From NCBI GenBank assembly GCA_017893485.1, contig CM030358.1, forward strand, positions 146,137,393-146,201,392: a stretch of 64,000 bases of DNA, given 5' to 3'. The notes below the pieces were generated by a model. The model saw only the letters and a program-made list of their open reading frames with translations. It had not been told where the DNA came from and did not search any database. The position numbers and the translations under genes are program-made. Below, piece after piece: positions 23,701-35,604 of the stretch. The DNA comes from Hemerocallis citrina. Its lineage: Eukaryota > Streptophyta > Magnoliopsida > Asparagales > Asphodelaceae. Each line of letters begins with the position of its first letter. Position 1 is the stretch's first letter.

Positions 23701-24182
23701 ACTCAAGAGGAGAGCAGTTCTCGAGTTTTCTATGGGGAGCGTAGCTCGTCTGACCTTCAAAGTGAGGAACAATTCTATCGGAGAGAGGATCGTTGAACTA
23801 GAGATGGAAACTCATCGGCTAAAACAACTTCTAGATGGTGGTAACGTTAGGAGCACTTCTTGTTCGTGTGAGGAACATGCCCAGGGGAGATCGTTTCATG
23901 AACTGGCCCTACGCTTGCATAAAGTCCTGCGAAATTCAGGGGATGCTCAGAGTGGAGTGGCTGGTTCATCCAGTGGGTCGTCAGTTAGAGGGCGACAATA
24001 ATAGTGGGTCCCAAAGGTACGACCCGACCTGCGGTTCTAGAGATCTCCTCATGGGGATCAGGAGACCGGAATAGCTCTGTGGCAGCTGAGAACCGCAGGC
24101 CGCGCGTGTCTCTTAAGAGGAGCGTCCCTCTTCCTAGAATAAGTTCGGGAGATTTTTGTAATTTTGTAGAGGCTTGTGTTTT

Positions 24183-24188
24183 AATAAA
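24183..24188 (+). terminator. Plant-type polyA signal
   Basis: AATAAA about 180 bases after the stop of the antisense ORF, preceded by T/G-rich sequence (TTTTTGTAATTTTGTAG). Confidence 0.45.
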
Positions 24189-24299
24189 GCTTATAACCGG
24201 ATTCTTCTTATGGATTGAGATTCTCCCAAGATTTTAAGCAATGTTTCTGTGAATCGTCTCTTTATAAACTCGTACCAACTTTGTACTGTGAGTTTTCGT

Positions 24300-24775
24300 T
24301 TTCAAATTTCAACAGTTGTGGGAGCAATTCCGAATGGTGAGCTGCTCCGCACTTGCTTGTTTACAAGTGTCTAAAGCGGCATCGAACCAAGTTTTGGACT
24401 CCGAACTTTTCGTTTTAAGAGTTTTAACAGTTGTGGGAGCAACTCCGAATGGTGAGCAGCTCCATACTTGCTTGTTTGCAAGTGGCTAAAGCAGCGTTGA
24501 ACCAAGTGTTGGACTCCAAACTTGTCGTTTTAAGAGTTTCAATAGTTGTGGGAGCAATTTCGAATTGTGAGCTGCTTCGCACTTGCTTGTTTGCAAGTGG
24601 TTAAAGCGGCATCGAACCAGTGTTGGACACCGAACTTGTTGTTTTAAGAGTTTCAACAGTTGTGGGAGAAATTCTGAATGGTGAGCTGCTCTGCACTTAC
24701 TTGTTTGCAAGTGGCTAAAGCAGCGTCGAACCAAATATTGGACTCCGAACTTATCATTTTAAGTTACGTACTCCG
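24300..24775. repeat. Tandem repeat of about 115 bp, 4 copies
   Basis: Units carry CAGTTGTGGGAGCAA, GAGCTGCTCCGCACTTGCTT and TTGGACTCCGAACTT. Spacing of TTGTGGGAGCAA is about 117, 114 and 112 bp. The unit is clearly related to the array at 41285-41830 in the gag-only element, at the same place relative to the 3' region. Confidence 0.9.
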
Positions 24776-24975
24776 TACCTGGGTATGTACGTTTTAGACT
24801 AGAACAGTGGTTTTTTACATCAGTTTTTTCAAAAAAACAGAAAAGTAAGCAAGTTTTTATAAAGAAAAAACTAAGCGGCTGCTTCTAAGTTGAGAGCCTT
24901 TATTACATACTTTTGGCCGTGTCACAAGCATTGGCCTCATTGAAACAATAAGAAAAAATAAAAAAACAAGGGAAG

Positions 24976-26003
24976 CTAGCTTTCTTGAAATTTCATCAAA
25001 TGCCCAGCATTTGAGGTTCTCGGCACCTTATTCCCCCCTGGGTCTTCAAGTTGATATGCCCCAGGGCAGACAAATCTGGAGATCCTGTATGGCCCCTCCC
25101 AATTTGGAGTCAGTTTTCCTTTCTTGTTGGGGAAGGATATTTCTAACTTTCTAAGAACCATGTCTCCTTCCTTAAGGTTTGTGGGGCAGACCTTCTTGTT
25201 ATATGACTGTTCGACTCTGCGCTGGTAGATCTGTGGGTGAATGGATGCTCTTTCTGTGATCTCATCAATGAGGTGAGGTTGCCTCGAAGGTTGTTGGAAT
25301 TATGTTCTTCATTGAAGGCTAGCAAGCGAGGAGAGGGCAGGCCAGCTTCCAATGGAATGAGGGCTTCAGAGCCATATGTCAAGTTAAAGGGGGGTTCTCC
25401 TGTTGGGGTTCATTTGGTGGTGTGATAGCTTCAGAGCACGTTGGGAAGCTGTTCAACCCACGTCCCTTTCGCAGATTTGTTAAGTCTCTTCTTAAGGTTT
25501 TCCTGTTGGCATTCTCTGCATGACCATTGGACTACAGGTGGGATATCGAGGAGAATCATTGTTGGATGCCGAGGTTCGTGTAGAAGTTGCGGAAAGCCGC
25601 ACATGTGAATTGAGTCCCGTTGATAGTTACTAACATTCGGGGGATGCCGAATAGAAAAACAATGTTCTTCCAAAAGAACTGCTGGATTTTACTTTCTGTG
25701 ATCGTCGCCAAGGTCTTAGTTTTGACTTGGAGAAGTAATCGATTGAGACAACAAGGAATTTCTTCTGACTAGGCGTCGGAGGAAAATGCCTGAGCAAGTC
25801 TATCCCCCACATGGCAAAGGGGATCGGACTAGACAAGGAAGAGAGCTGGGCTTGGCGACCGCTAGATGGACGAGAACTTTTGACAGGGAGCACATTGTTG
25901 GACATGCCGTTGGGCATCGCTTAACTGTGTAGGCCAGAAGTAACCATGATTCATGATTTTTTTAGGTGAGAGATCTAGCCCCCATATGGGCGCCCCCTAC
26001 CCC
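24976..26003 (-). pseudogene. Tat-like gypsy integrase, broken
   Basis: Read leftward: the HHCC zinc region starts near 25995 (AHMGAR-like, then HGYFWP and CAPCQKF around 25870-25960). The core follows, with MWGIDLL (first Asp, 25806-25826). The second catalytic position reads TINGTQF, with Ile (codon 25622-25624) where Asp is expected. The third motif NGHAEN keeps its Glu (near 25520). The C-terminal part contains LTPNWEGPYRI and AYQLED (25030-25110). At least four frame changes and a stop after the zinc motif break it. No chromodomain follows, as expected for Tat. It would have inserted cDNA; it is inactive here. Confidence 0.9.
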
Positions 26004-27110
26004 TACACAGCGGAAAATTTAAAATTATTGAAACCTAGCCATGGATCCATGCGAAAACCATAAATCGTGTTTAGGAGTTATACCTTGAAGATGGATCTGC
26101 TGTCTCCACAGTATGTCGATCACAGCACTACAATATTGTGGTTTCTCTATGTATCCACACGAACAGATCAAATCAAGCTTTCCCCTATGCCACGGTCCAG
26201 CTGCGAGAAGGGGATGTTCCTCACGATCTCTCTCTCTCATAATTTCTGTGATGGCTAGGATTTTCTCATATGTCGCTTTTCCACATATATGTATTATATA
26301 TATTGGTGCAGAAAATCAACTCTAAGAGAGTAATGAGGTTGTTGGACTCACAATCTGACCTGTTTCAGATTTGTGTGTGAGCCTTTGAACTTTAGTCAGA
26401 CCATTTAATCTAATTAAATGTTCAACCAATGTCAGGAGTCCAAGTCTTACTTGGATCTCTAATTAAATTCATCTTATGAATTAAAATGTCAAATCGATCT
26501 ATTCTAAGTGTGTGTGACCCTGTAGGTTCCCATTACGTTGATAGTAATACTAAAATGATATTCTACTATTACAAACAATGAGCGGTATCTAGCAATACAT
26601 CACTGCTACTCAAGTAACGAGAATATCAGTAATTAGACATAACCTATCCGTGACCAATATTATCATGTAGTCTAGTCCCTTTATCCAGATATCTTAATTG
26701 ACCACAAGGCATAGAGCGTGTCACCCTTGTATAGTTCAATCTTTGGTTTCTTGATTTCCGAGTAGACTTACTAAAACAAATGAGCTCAATATCTCATATT
26801 GACTCATTTGAGTACGACCATACATTTTGTAGTCTCACTCAATCAAGGGACCTATAGATATCGCTCATGTTATGTAAGGGACAAATCCTATCTAAGTCAC
26901 TCACACCTTCCGCATGATTTACAATATATCCAATAGTTGACTTTATAATCACCTTATTACAGAAAACATTTGATGACATTGAAACATATAACTTATCATG
27001 TAGGGTACCGTAGTGACTTCAAATCAAAGGACTACATACATCATGGTCACTGCGAGAACTGCTTATGACACTCACGTAACGACCCGTGCAGCGTTTTTAT
27101 GGTGGGTCAG
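26004..27110 (-). repeat. Non-coding LTR-retrotransposon-like segment, unclassified
   Basis: About 1.1 kb with no coding frame, joining abruptly to the Tat integrase at about 26003 and ending where a new LTR starts at 27111. Composition and features (CAGCGGAAAATTT, ACACGCTCTATGCC on the minus strand, CTCTCTCTCATAA) resemble LTR/leader sequence of plant copia elements. Not proven. Confidence 0.4.
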
Positions 27111-29204
27111 TGTAACACCCTATATTTTAAAATAATGTTTTTGAGATTAATAAATAAATTAAAGTGATTTTTGGTGATTTAATAAACTTTTGCTGAAATT
27201 TATCTTTTTGCACATGCAAAACACGTGCAAATATTTCTTGGGAAGTTCAAAGTCAAAATTTATATTTGGAAAACCTAATATTTATTAGTATGTATTATTT
27301 ATGAATTTTTTGACTTTTCCTGATATTTATTTGGCCTATTTGCAAATATTACAAAAAGATGGGCTTTTGTGCAAAATTACCACTTGGAGTAAAAACTCCA
27401 GAATTTCGATTTTCTGTGCTGAGCATGATGGCTAGCCAACTCAGAGGTAATGATTTCAATTTTTATTCTAATAGATTTGGTTTATTTTGTAAATTTGTTA
27501 AAGAAGGGTCTTTTAGCAAAATTGCCACTTAAAGGCCAAAACAACAAAATTTATTTTTCTGGGTTTGAAACCAGTGCCCGCCAGATCTGGGTGGTTATTT
27601 TTGTTTTTAAATCTCAATTAAGTGGTTAATATAATTACCTAGTATAAAGGATCTATATATGTAAAGATATATTCTAAAGGGATAATTTGCAAAATCTTCT
27701 CAAAACCCTAATTACCCAGATTTTGGCCTATTAAAAGAGCATTAGCAGCCGTCTCTTTGCTGCACAAAACAAAAGTATATTTTATTATTGGTTTTCTTGG
27801 AGTTTCGAAGTGAGGATCTTGGATTTTTACGAAAGTAATGACTTTTCTTAATTCTTTATTATCTTCGGTTGATTCTTCAATAAGGTGAGTAACATATGTT
27901 TGTTTTCGTATTGTTCTATGCATATTGTATATGATGATTTGTCTAGTAGAATGCATGTTATATTATTGTATGATGATATAATGAATTTATTAATGGATGG
28001 ATGATTAAAAGTGGATTTTTTATGAATGTTATGAATAGAATCTCTATATAGATGACATAAGAATGTTAATAACCTAATAGAAATCGTGGGTATACTGTTT
28101 CTTTCCTATTCTTGCTGTTTTGATTGCAAATATTGAGATTATATGATTTAGATGCACAAAATTGAATAAAGAAGGGATTTTTGCTGATTGTGTATGTGTG
28201 TGTATATATAGGATCTGTTGAGAATTTTGATGAAGGAAAACTTGACTAATACATGTTATAATTGCATATAGTCATGGACAAATTAATTTAACTAGTTGGA
28301 TATGTGTATAATAAGTTGCAAGAGGGTTTTTGAAGTCAAAAGATCAAGTTTTAAAGGGTTTCATTGAACTTTGGTTTCGGGTCTGACGGTATACAGTCGA
28401 AATTGGGATTTTGTGCTTTTATGAAGTTTTTCGATTTGGATCTTAAGTTGTTTTGATACTGAGAATGAATTGAACAATATACTACTTATATACAATGATT
28501 TTCTTGATGTTTTACTGATACATAAACACACCATACATGTATATATACACTTACTTTTACTGTTTTGAAGAAACTTGATAAAAAATTTGCTCTTTTGAGA
28601 ATTCGATAAGGATTTGATTTGATTTATAAACTCCAGTATGTTAGACAAGTTGTATTTGATCATCTCAGGAGTTTTATTTTACAAATTTATGATTTTTCAA
28701 ATATTAAACCACGTATCAGGTTGAAATGCACGAAATTTAAAGATGGCTGTTTTGAACATGTCAGTCGACCACCCAAGAACAACACTAGGATCAACAGTCG
28801 ACTGTCAATTGTGAGATTTTGGACTTTTAGCATGTCGGTCGACCGCCATTTTATGAACTGTTTTGACAGTCAACCGACAACTGCTGTCTGTGCAGTTTTG
28901 TTGAGTTTTCGTTGTTTTCTTAAACGATTATTTCTTCGAACTTTTGATCTACTGTCTTAGATGAAGTTTTTGCTACAGATTACCATATTTTACAGAAAGT
29001 TATATTTTGATAGAGTTTAACTTGTATTTACATGACTTTAAGAAGCGAAATATATATGGATTTAAAGATATGGATGTTTTGAGATTTTTCTACGACTTCA
29101 AAATACGAAACTCAGTTATTTAGTGGATTTAATATCTTATTTCAGTTCTGGAAATTTGCGAGTGAAATTGGGTTTTAGGGTTCAATAAGAGATAGATCTA
29201 AATC
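27111..29204 (+). repeat. LTR family D, plus orientation, right end unclear
   Basis: Begins TGTAACACCCTATATTTT. Its first 800 bp correspond to the reverse complement of 53796-52828 (shared AATATTTATTAGTA, CTTTTGTGCAAAATT, CCACTTGGAGTAAAAA, CAGATCTGGG). A splice-donor-like AAGGTGAGT at about 27880 matches AGGTGAGT in the other copy. The right limit is set where family C sequence starts. Confidence 0.7.
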
Positions 29205-29745
29205 AATAGGGTTTAAATAAAGTACTCACAATAAATAAATAAAATAGGATCGACAAGAAAATAGCCCAACAAGAAGAATGAAAGTAGTTCGTGAACAAAA
29301 ATTTAATCCAATTAAATAAATAAATAATACAATGAAAAGAATATAAATTGGCTTGAAAATAAATTGGAATTCGCCAAGAAAAGTAGATCAAGTACGAAAA
29401 TAAAACGATTCGATAAATGAACTTTAAATAGATAATCAAGAAATAACAATTAATAATCATAATCTTAATAATTATAAAATTACGTAATAAAATAGTATCT
29501 AGGCTTAACAACTTTATTAAAGTAATCCAATAATAATAATATATTTGATTTGGGCTCAAATATAATTAATCGATCAATAAGAAATTGAAAGTAAGATTAA
29601 AATACATCATTACTCGAAATAAAGAAATTTTTCGATTAGAATACTTTAATAAAATATCCGAAATGAATTTAGTACAAAATAAATTTATAAAAATCAAATT
29701 ATAGAAAATACACGGAAAATACTTATTGTCGGGAATGGGGGTTAC
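29205..29745. repeat. LTR family C, right-hand fragment
   Basis: Matches 23165-23700 through shared phrases such as AAATAAATAATACAATGAA, TTGGAATTCGCCAA and TTTGATTTGGGCTCAAATAT, and ends GGGAATGGGGGTTACA at 29745. The left part of this copy is missing. Confidence 0.8.
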
Positions 29746-30084
29746 AGTTGCTTTCGCCGCCCTTTGCTGTTGTTTCCACTACTGCTGCTGTCGCCACTAT
29801 GTGTATGAGAGCACGTGCTTCGCACGTGTTATTGTGTTGGTTTTGGTTCTTGCTCTTGTTCGTGCATTCTCTAGTTCGTGTGGTTGTGATCATTGTTCGA
29901 GATCCATTCCCGTTATTCTTTCATCTTCTTCGTCGTCGTTATCAGGCAAGTAGCTTGTATGTATTTGTTCTTCATATAAGTTAAAAATAATAAGTAGCCT
30001 TGCATGCGTTTGTTGCCCATCTCATGATAATAATCATATCTTGTTAGTTGATCCATTCCTTCATCTCTTGATCATGACTATTTC

Positions 30085-30092
30085 ACAATAAG
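30085..30092. repeat. MITE TSD, left
   Basis: ACAATAAG, repeated exactly at 30343-30350. Confidence 0.93.
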
Positions 30093-30342
30093 CAGTGGCG
30101 GAGCCAGACGAATCAAAATGGGGGTCCCAAATTTTTTTTCCCCCGGCATCGACATAATTGAGCCTTTAATAAGAGGTGGATTAAACTTGGGGGTCCCAAA
30201 TTTTTTTTAACTGGGGGGGCCAAACAAAAATTTTGGTCTATATTAGGGGGTTTTACAAAATTTTTGGGTCTATATTAGGGGATTTTACAAAATTTTTGGG
30301 GTCCCAAATGTCCCCCCTTCCCACTTCCTCCCTCCGCCACTG
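30093..30342. mobile_element. hAT-type MITE, 250 bp
   Basis: Ends CAGTGGCGGAGCCAG and CTCCCTCCGCCACTG form an 11-bp perfect inverted repeat (CAGTGGCGGAG) and are flanked by a perfect 8-bp TSD, which is diagnostic for hAT. The interior has two copies of GGGGGTCCCAAATTTTTTTT and two of TCTATATTAGGGG plus TTTTACAAAATTTTTGGG. Non-coding, so mobilised in trans. Confidence 0.95.
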
Positions 30343-30350
30343 ACAATAAG
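30343..30350. repeat. MITE TSD, right
   Basis: ACAATAAG, exact match to 30085-30092. Confidence 0.93.
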
Positions 30351-32598
30351 TTGTCACCCGTTGCATGAAAAAAATAAATTAGTTTAGATGGACATCTTGA
30401 TTGTATGCTTGTTTGCGACACACCGTATGTTATAGATAATTGTTACATGGATGCTTTGTTAGATGTACTATCTCATCATAGACTGTTAATACACAGGCCA
30501 TGCTAATTTGAGTAACCTAGATACTATGCTTTGAATGACATCTTAGATTGGATCTACTGTAATTAAATTGCTTGATGAAATGCATGAAGTAAGTTTTGTT
30601 TTACTGCTGCCCTATTTTCGTATAGTAATTTTGACCCCGTTAACATTAGTAAAATAAATAAATTTGTGAATATGATTTGCAGGCTTTGTTTTCTAGTTTT
30701 TAGAACTTTTGATTAATCTGAATTCCGATTTTCATTGCATGAGTTATCGTTGTTTTAATGCAATTGTATCGTAGATTCTAGATTCTGAATTATATGATAC
30801 CTGTATGAATTATTATTTTAAAACTGATATTAAAAGTAGATTTGGACTTGATATTTTTCTAGGTATGTTTAGTTGTGACTGTGATCAACCCCTAATTTTT
30901 GCAGAATTATTTAATGACTTTTATAACTCCTTTCATGCTTATGAAACCAATCACACAATTTCCAAACTGCATGCTGTTCAGAAAAGAATTATGTGTTCAA
31001 CCAGATTCTATTCATTTTTTATGAAAACTTTGTGAATATGAACTGTAGCCTGAGTTGTCTATTTTAACACCCTTTTTGATGGATCTGGATTTCGAATTGT
31101 ATTTTGTGAATTATCTCTGTTTTGGTACTGTTGTGTCTGAACTTTCAGAATTTCAATTTTGTTACACTACTCTGTTTTCCCAATTATATTGACTATACTA
31201 TCTGTAATGTAATTTCATAACATTTTATATGTTGAGACTAGACATGCTAGGGAATCTCTCAGATTTTTTTCAGATTTAATTATGATGTTCTTAAACATTT
31301 TTCATGCTTACAAACAAGATTTTTCATATTCTGGCTAAAGATAGATTCCGTATTAAACGTTGTTTTATACCCTGTTACTTTGGCTGATGTATGACTTGTA
31401 TATATGCGCTATATTCTTCAGAGAGTCTAGTTTCCAGATTTTTCGACGGATCTCGATTTGCAGTTCTGTAGCAACGAGAATCTCAAATTTGGTGCAGTAG
31501 TGTCTTGCTGTCCAGAACTGAAAGTTTCGTTGTTTCAACTGTTATAGGTTGTTTTCGTCACCCGTTGCGTTCCCTATTCATCTTAGACTTGTCCTTTGTT
31601 CGTGCCATGTCTTTAGCCCTATTTGTGTTAGTTCACATCTGTTTAATAATAATGAAAAATAATCAAGCCGGGGTTTCAGGGAAAGATCTAGTAGTGGACA
31701 ATATAGAAATGTGTATTCAGAAGGGGACTCGTTTCTCCCAACTGTTTACTATGGTACCAGCTGTTTTTTTCTCCGGATGCATGAGGTCATGATCCATGAC
31801 ACCATTACTGTTTTCTATTACTGTTACTGTTACTGTTTTTCTGAATATTCTGCCGTATAGGTCCCATTACGAAATCTAAAAACGGAATTGTTTGAATGTT
31901 GCAACCATGTGGTAAAATTTGAGAGTATGAAGTGCTACCTAGATAGTAATGAATATTAGACATAAGAATAACTATTTCACTGTCAGATCCTGTTAATGTT
32001 ACTATTGTCCCTTACTGTTACTATTACTGTTATCGTTACTGTTTACCTACTGTTTCCTTTTATCTGTAGACTGTCACCTACAATTTCTTTTCTCCATGTC
32101 AGTACTTCCTGTTTTGTTTCATATTTTTCCCTTTCCATTTTCCTGCTTGTACTACTTGCGACCCGAAACTTGCAACGAACGGGCATCATGTCTTCATGTC
32201 CTCCTATTTCCTTGTAATTGTTATATGAGCAGGTTTTGGTGATCATTTGCCTATTGGAGTTGGTGAGCAAAAGTTTTGTGCTGCGCATTGGAAAATTTCT
32301 TGCTTAATATTTTAATTTGAACTACTTCATTCATGTTACTGTACTGAGACTTGTATTGGGCTTGTAGTCCCAGAGTATTGTTTTGATTCAGATCTTGTAT
32401 TTGTTTGGGATATTTATTATTGTTGCAAATAAATACTGTTGATTTATAATTGTTCATACATGTGTGGTTGAGTATATTGCTATATTTACTGTTGGGCTGA
32501 GTTAAGTAGATCCGTACAGCTTATGGATGGTGAAAACCATTCGCTTGGCTTAGTCGCGTACCGTATTCTGTATTCCTTTTAGGAAGCGGGGCGTGACA

Positions 32599-35103
32599 CC
32601 CGGCTTGATTACTTATTCTTTTTCCCAACACAGACATGAATATACACAATCAGGGACAAGTAAACATGACAGGGACATAAATAGGTTCAGACTTGGCAAA
32701 AAAACATGCTCGGGTGTCATAACAAACTTATAATTAGAGGGACAACAAGAACTCCAATTTTGGACAGTAGGACGTTGCTGCACCAAAACTGGAATTCCCG
32801 CTGCTACAGAAAGCAAATCTAGATCCGTCAGAAGTTCTAGAGAGTAGACTCTCTACCGGTTTCAGCACATATACACACGATATATAAAAATCACAGAAAC
32901 TAGGTTCAAATTGTTATTCTTTACAGAATACATGTTCAGGCAGCAGGTAAGAGTTAAATACTTATAAACAAAAGTAACTTTCAAAATCATTTAATATTTT
33001 TCATAAAAATCATATTTAAACTCCTAACAGTGTTAAATATCAGTATAATTAATCTCAGATTTTAATACTTAAATTAACTTACTGTTTCAGCTAATTAAGC
33101 AGGGTGATGTATATTTTAGACTGCATTTCGGAATTCAGATGTCACTGTACGAGAATCTGAATATCTTGCAATTCGTAAGTTGAATTGCAAAACTGCCAGA
33201 TGTTCTGAATTCCAGACACACAGAGCTACAATTCTCATTCAATAAATTTTAATCAATGACAAATAGAATCAGGTCAAAACTGAGGTTCTTTACTGAACAA
33301 GCATGTAGGCAGCAATTATAATCATGTTTGCATAAATGTATTAAGTCAGAAAAATTATCAAATAATTCTACAATAATTTGGGGTGACTCATAATCATGTC
33401 TAGTCATGTCCAGATTAATATCAAATCTAAATTTTACTGTTAGCATCTATTTTAATCAATAATTTATGCCAAAAATCTTGTAATCAGAAATCTGGAAATT
33501 GTGACACAACAATTTTAAAAGTTTGATATCTCACAAGTTACAGATCGGATTTCGGATCCGTCAAAAGTTCTAGAAACTAGAAATAGAGACCTACATTTCA
33601 TGTTCACAAACTTAATCATTTTCCTTAAATTAACAGTGTTTAATCTGTCATGCCAAAACAGGACAGCAGTAAATGAAATTACTTTTGCATGAATTATAGC
33701 ATTAATAGTAATTACGATGGATCCAAGATGGTGTATAATGTAAATCAGAATATAACAGGTATTCAATCAGCAAGCCATGTCTATTCTCAAACTCATCAAA
33801 AGGGAAACATTATTAACATGTCCAGCATACAACAAAATATTTATAACTCATAGTGATTCATGGACATTCATTCATATAGACAAATACCTAGATCTAATTC
33901 ATGTTTGTGTAATGGGTGTGATAACGAAATGTTTGTGATCCTTATTACGATTATGGAATTGATAGAAACAAATCAAACGGTTACGGTCAAGATCATCAAT
34001 GTGTAAAACACAAAGAACGAGTCACAACGAAGATCTACTTGTGGTATTTCAAAAAAAAAAACTTGTACGGGGAAACGAAAGTTATTCGTACAAGATACTT
34101 GCCTTAACAACGGTAAATCCAAACACGAATGAATAATGGGATGAGAATCCCGACGGTGGCACATGCAAATCTCGAACAACCAACACACGTGCGCAACACG
34201 TGAAACTCCAGAGATGAACACACGTGCAAAGCACATAGCACGTGCAACCACAACAAGAGTGCAAGCAAGGCAGCGGCAATGGAGGGGGGGTTGGGTTACT
34301 GTCGGTGTGCTGCAGCAACGGGAGGCAGTAGGTCCGAGGATGAGGGGGTGGCTATGGTGACGAAGTGCAGGGATGGAAAGATGGGAAGAAGATGGCTAGG
34401 TAATGGCGAGGAAGTGGTCGCAGAGGCACAACGAGGGGCTGCAGACGACGGGGATGAAGGCGGTGAGCAGGGTATTCGGCAATGGTGGCCGACGGGATGA
34501 ACGATAGGTTTTAGGTGGCGATGAGCAGGAGGATGATGAGTAGGCTCGTGGTGATGAGGGTGCAGGCGAGAGGGCGAGGGAACGCCGGCAGCCAGCTGGC
34601 GGAGAAGAGACAGGGTGGAGGTGGCAGTCGAGGTCGGAGGGCAGCAATGAAGGGCAATAGGTTTCAGAGTAGATAGGAAGGAGGAAGGTCGGGGGTTTAA
34701 GGAGATCGGCGGCTGGTTATTAGGATTAGTAAATGATGATTAGGGTTAGGGTTAAGGAGGGTTATATATAGGATTAGAATTAGGGTTAAGATGTGGGTTA
34801 TTGGGTTATTGGGTAAATGGGTATAGGGTTTAAGATCCAAAAGGAAAAAGATTAAATAATAATTAGGATTATAATAAGATAAATTTGAGGGTGACAATAT
34901 GCAAGAATTTGAATAAGATGAACAACAAATTTTTGGCTCAACAGAAAAATACAAATTAAATAGGTTGGGAAACAAAAATTGAGTTGAAGGCAATAATGAA
35001 TTCCATTAAGAGAAAATCAATTTACAACAGTTCAGAAAAGACGACGAAGAGTACAATGAATAATAATACCAAAAAAAATACAATAATGAAAACAAGGGTT
35101 ACA
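32599..35103 (-). repeat. Tekay-like LTR fragment, direct orientation
   Basis: Starts CCCGGCTTGATTACTTATT, corresponding to CCCCGGCTTAGTTTCTTG at 36661 inside the complete LTR, and runs in register to the terminus AAACAAGGGTTACA at 35103. The first third of the LTR is missing. Together with 29746-32598 it forms an inverted pair meeting at 32598/32599. Confidence 0.85.
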
Positions 35104-35302
35104 CTTTCTTCAAGTCGGTTGGTTTCTTTTCTTCTCATTCTAGGGCAAGATGCAAGCCCTTTTGAACCAATGTATCATACATGTCCACCTTCTAGAGATT
35201 CAATTTGATCTTACTGTTAGACAGCTTGATCTTCATGCTCTGATCTGCTATCTTCTCCAAGGGACTTGATCATACCCATAAATCCGATGCTCTGATACCA
35301 TT
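35104..35302 (-). other. Copia-type leader with PBS
   Basis: GCTCTGATACCA at 35289-35300 is the complement of TGGTATCAGAGC, a tRNA-Met PBS, two bases from the LTR start at 35303. The rest is a non-coding leader. The element body to the left has been removed by the Tekay LTR junction at 35103/35104. Confidence 0.75.
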
Positions 35303-35604
35303 TGTTAGGGAATTATCGCCTGTGGAAGCACCGGGATGTTGTTGAGTTATGCGATGAAATCAATACAAACCACCAAGCAAATACTAGATCACACCGATCA
35401 TACAAAGCACATAAGAATTGCCCCGGTAGGGGCTTTCGCCTTAATTCGGGGGAGAAGAAATCGAGATATTATTTAACTAGAGAAGATATAAGAATATTAC
35501 AATTCTCACCACGACCCTCTCTCAAGCCTAACTAGACTACTTGATATTTACAGTGGAGAAACTCTCACCTCTTAGAAGAAGTACTCTCTTCATCTATTCG
35601 GTAC
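35303..35604 (-). repeat. Copia-like 5' LTR fragment
   Basis: Starts TGTTAGGGAATTATCGCC next to the PBS and is cut at 35604 by the chromovirus LTR. The remainder of this LTR is not seen elsewhere in the window. Confidence 0.7.

Larger units (their letters stand above)
20340..24188 (+). pseudogene. Antisense ORF of Tat element, split by a solo LTR
   Basis: Two plus-strand segments flank the LTR at 20639-23700. The left one (20340-20638) is Ser/Gly/Arg-rich and contains a TAA at 20571-20573, possibly inside an intron starting GTATAA. The right one (23701-24001) encodes a segment with heptad-like character (IGERIVELEMETHRLKQLL), a CSC motif, and a Ser/Gly-rich end before TAA at 23999-24001. The frame is conserved across the insertion. 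A polyA signal AATAAA lies at 24183-24188. Antisense extra ORFs near the 3' LTR are known in several Tat-lineage elements, with no agreed function. I recognise no domain; the name rests on position and strand only. Confidence 0.5.
8902..26003 (-). mobile_element. Tat-like Ty3/gypsy element, 5' part lost, heavily nested
   Basis: Minus-strand order visible is integrase (26003-24976), a long 3' region (24975-16038) and 3' LTR (16037-8902). The LTR halves match those of the complete element at 37214-44512. Tat-lineage elements are known for long, fast-changing 3' regions with tandem repeats and for extra antisense ORFs near the 3' LTR; both occur here. gag, protease, RT and the 5' LTR are absent: the element is cut at 26003 inside the integrase zinc finger. 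Insertions inside it are the Tekay solo LTRs, a hAT-like MITE (16927-17418) and a 3.06-kb solo LTR (20639-23700). Confidence 0.85.
29746..32598 (+). repeat. Tekay-like LTR fragment in inverted orientation
   Basis: The reverse complement of this stretch matches the chromovirus LTRs: CATTCGCTTGG near 32540 against CAGCGAATGG, and the end GGAAGCGGGGCGTGACA at 32582-32598 is the LTR terminus reversed. The other end is truncated at 29746, where family C stops. A hAT MITE (30093-30342) is inserted in it. Confidence 0.85.
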
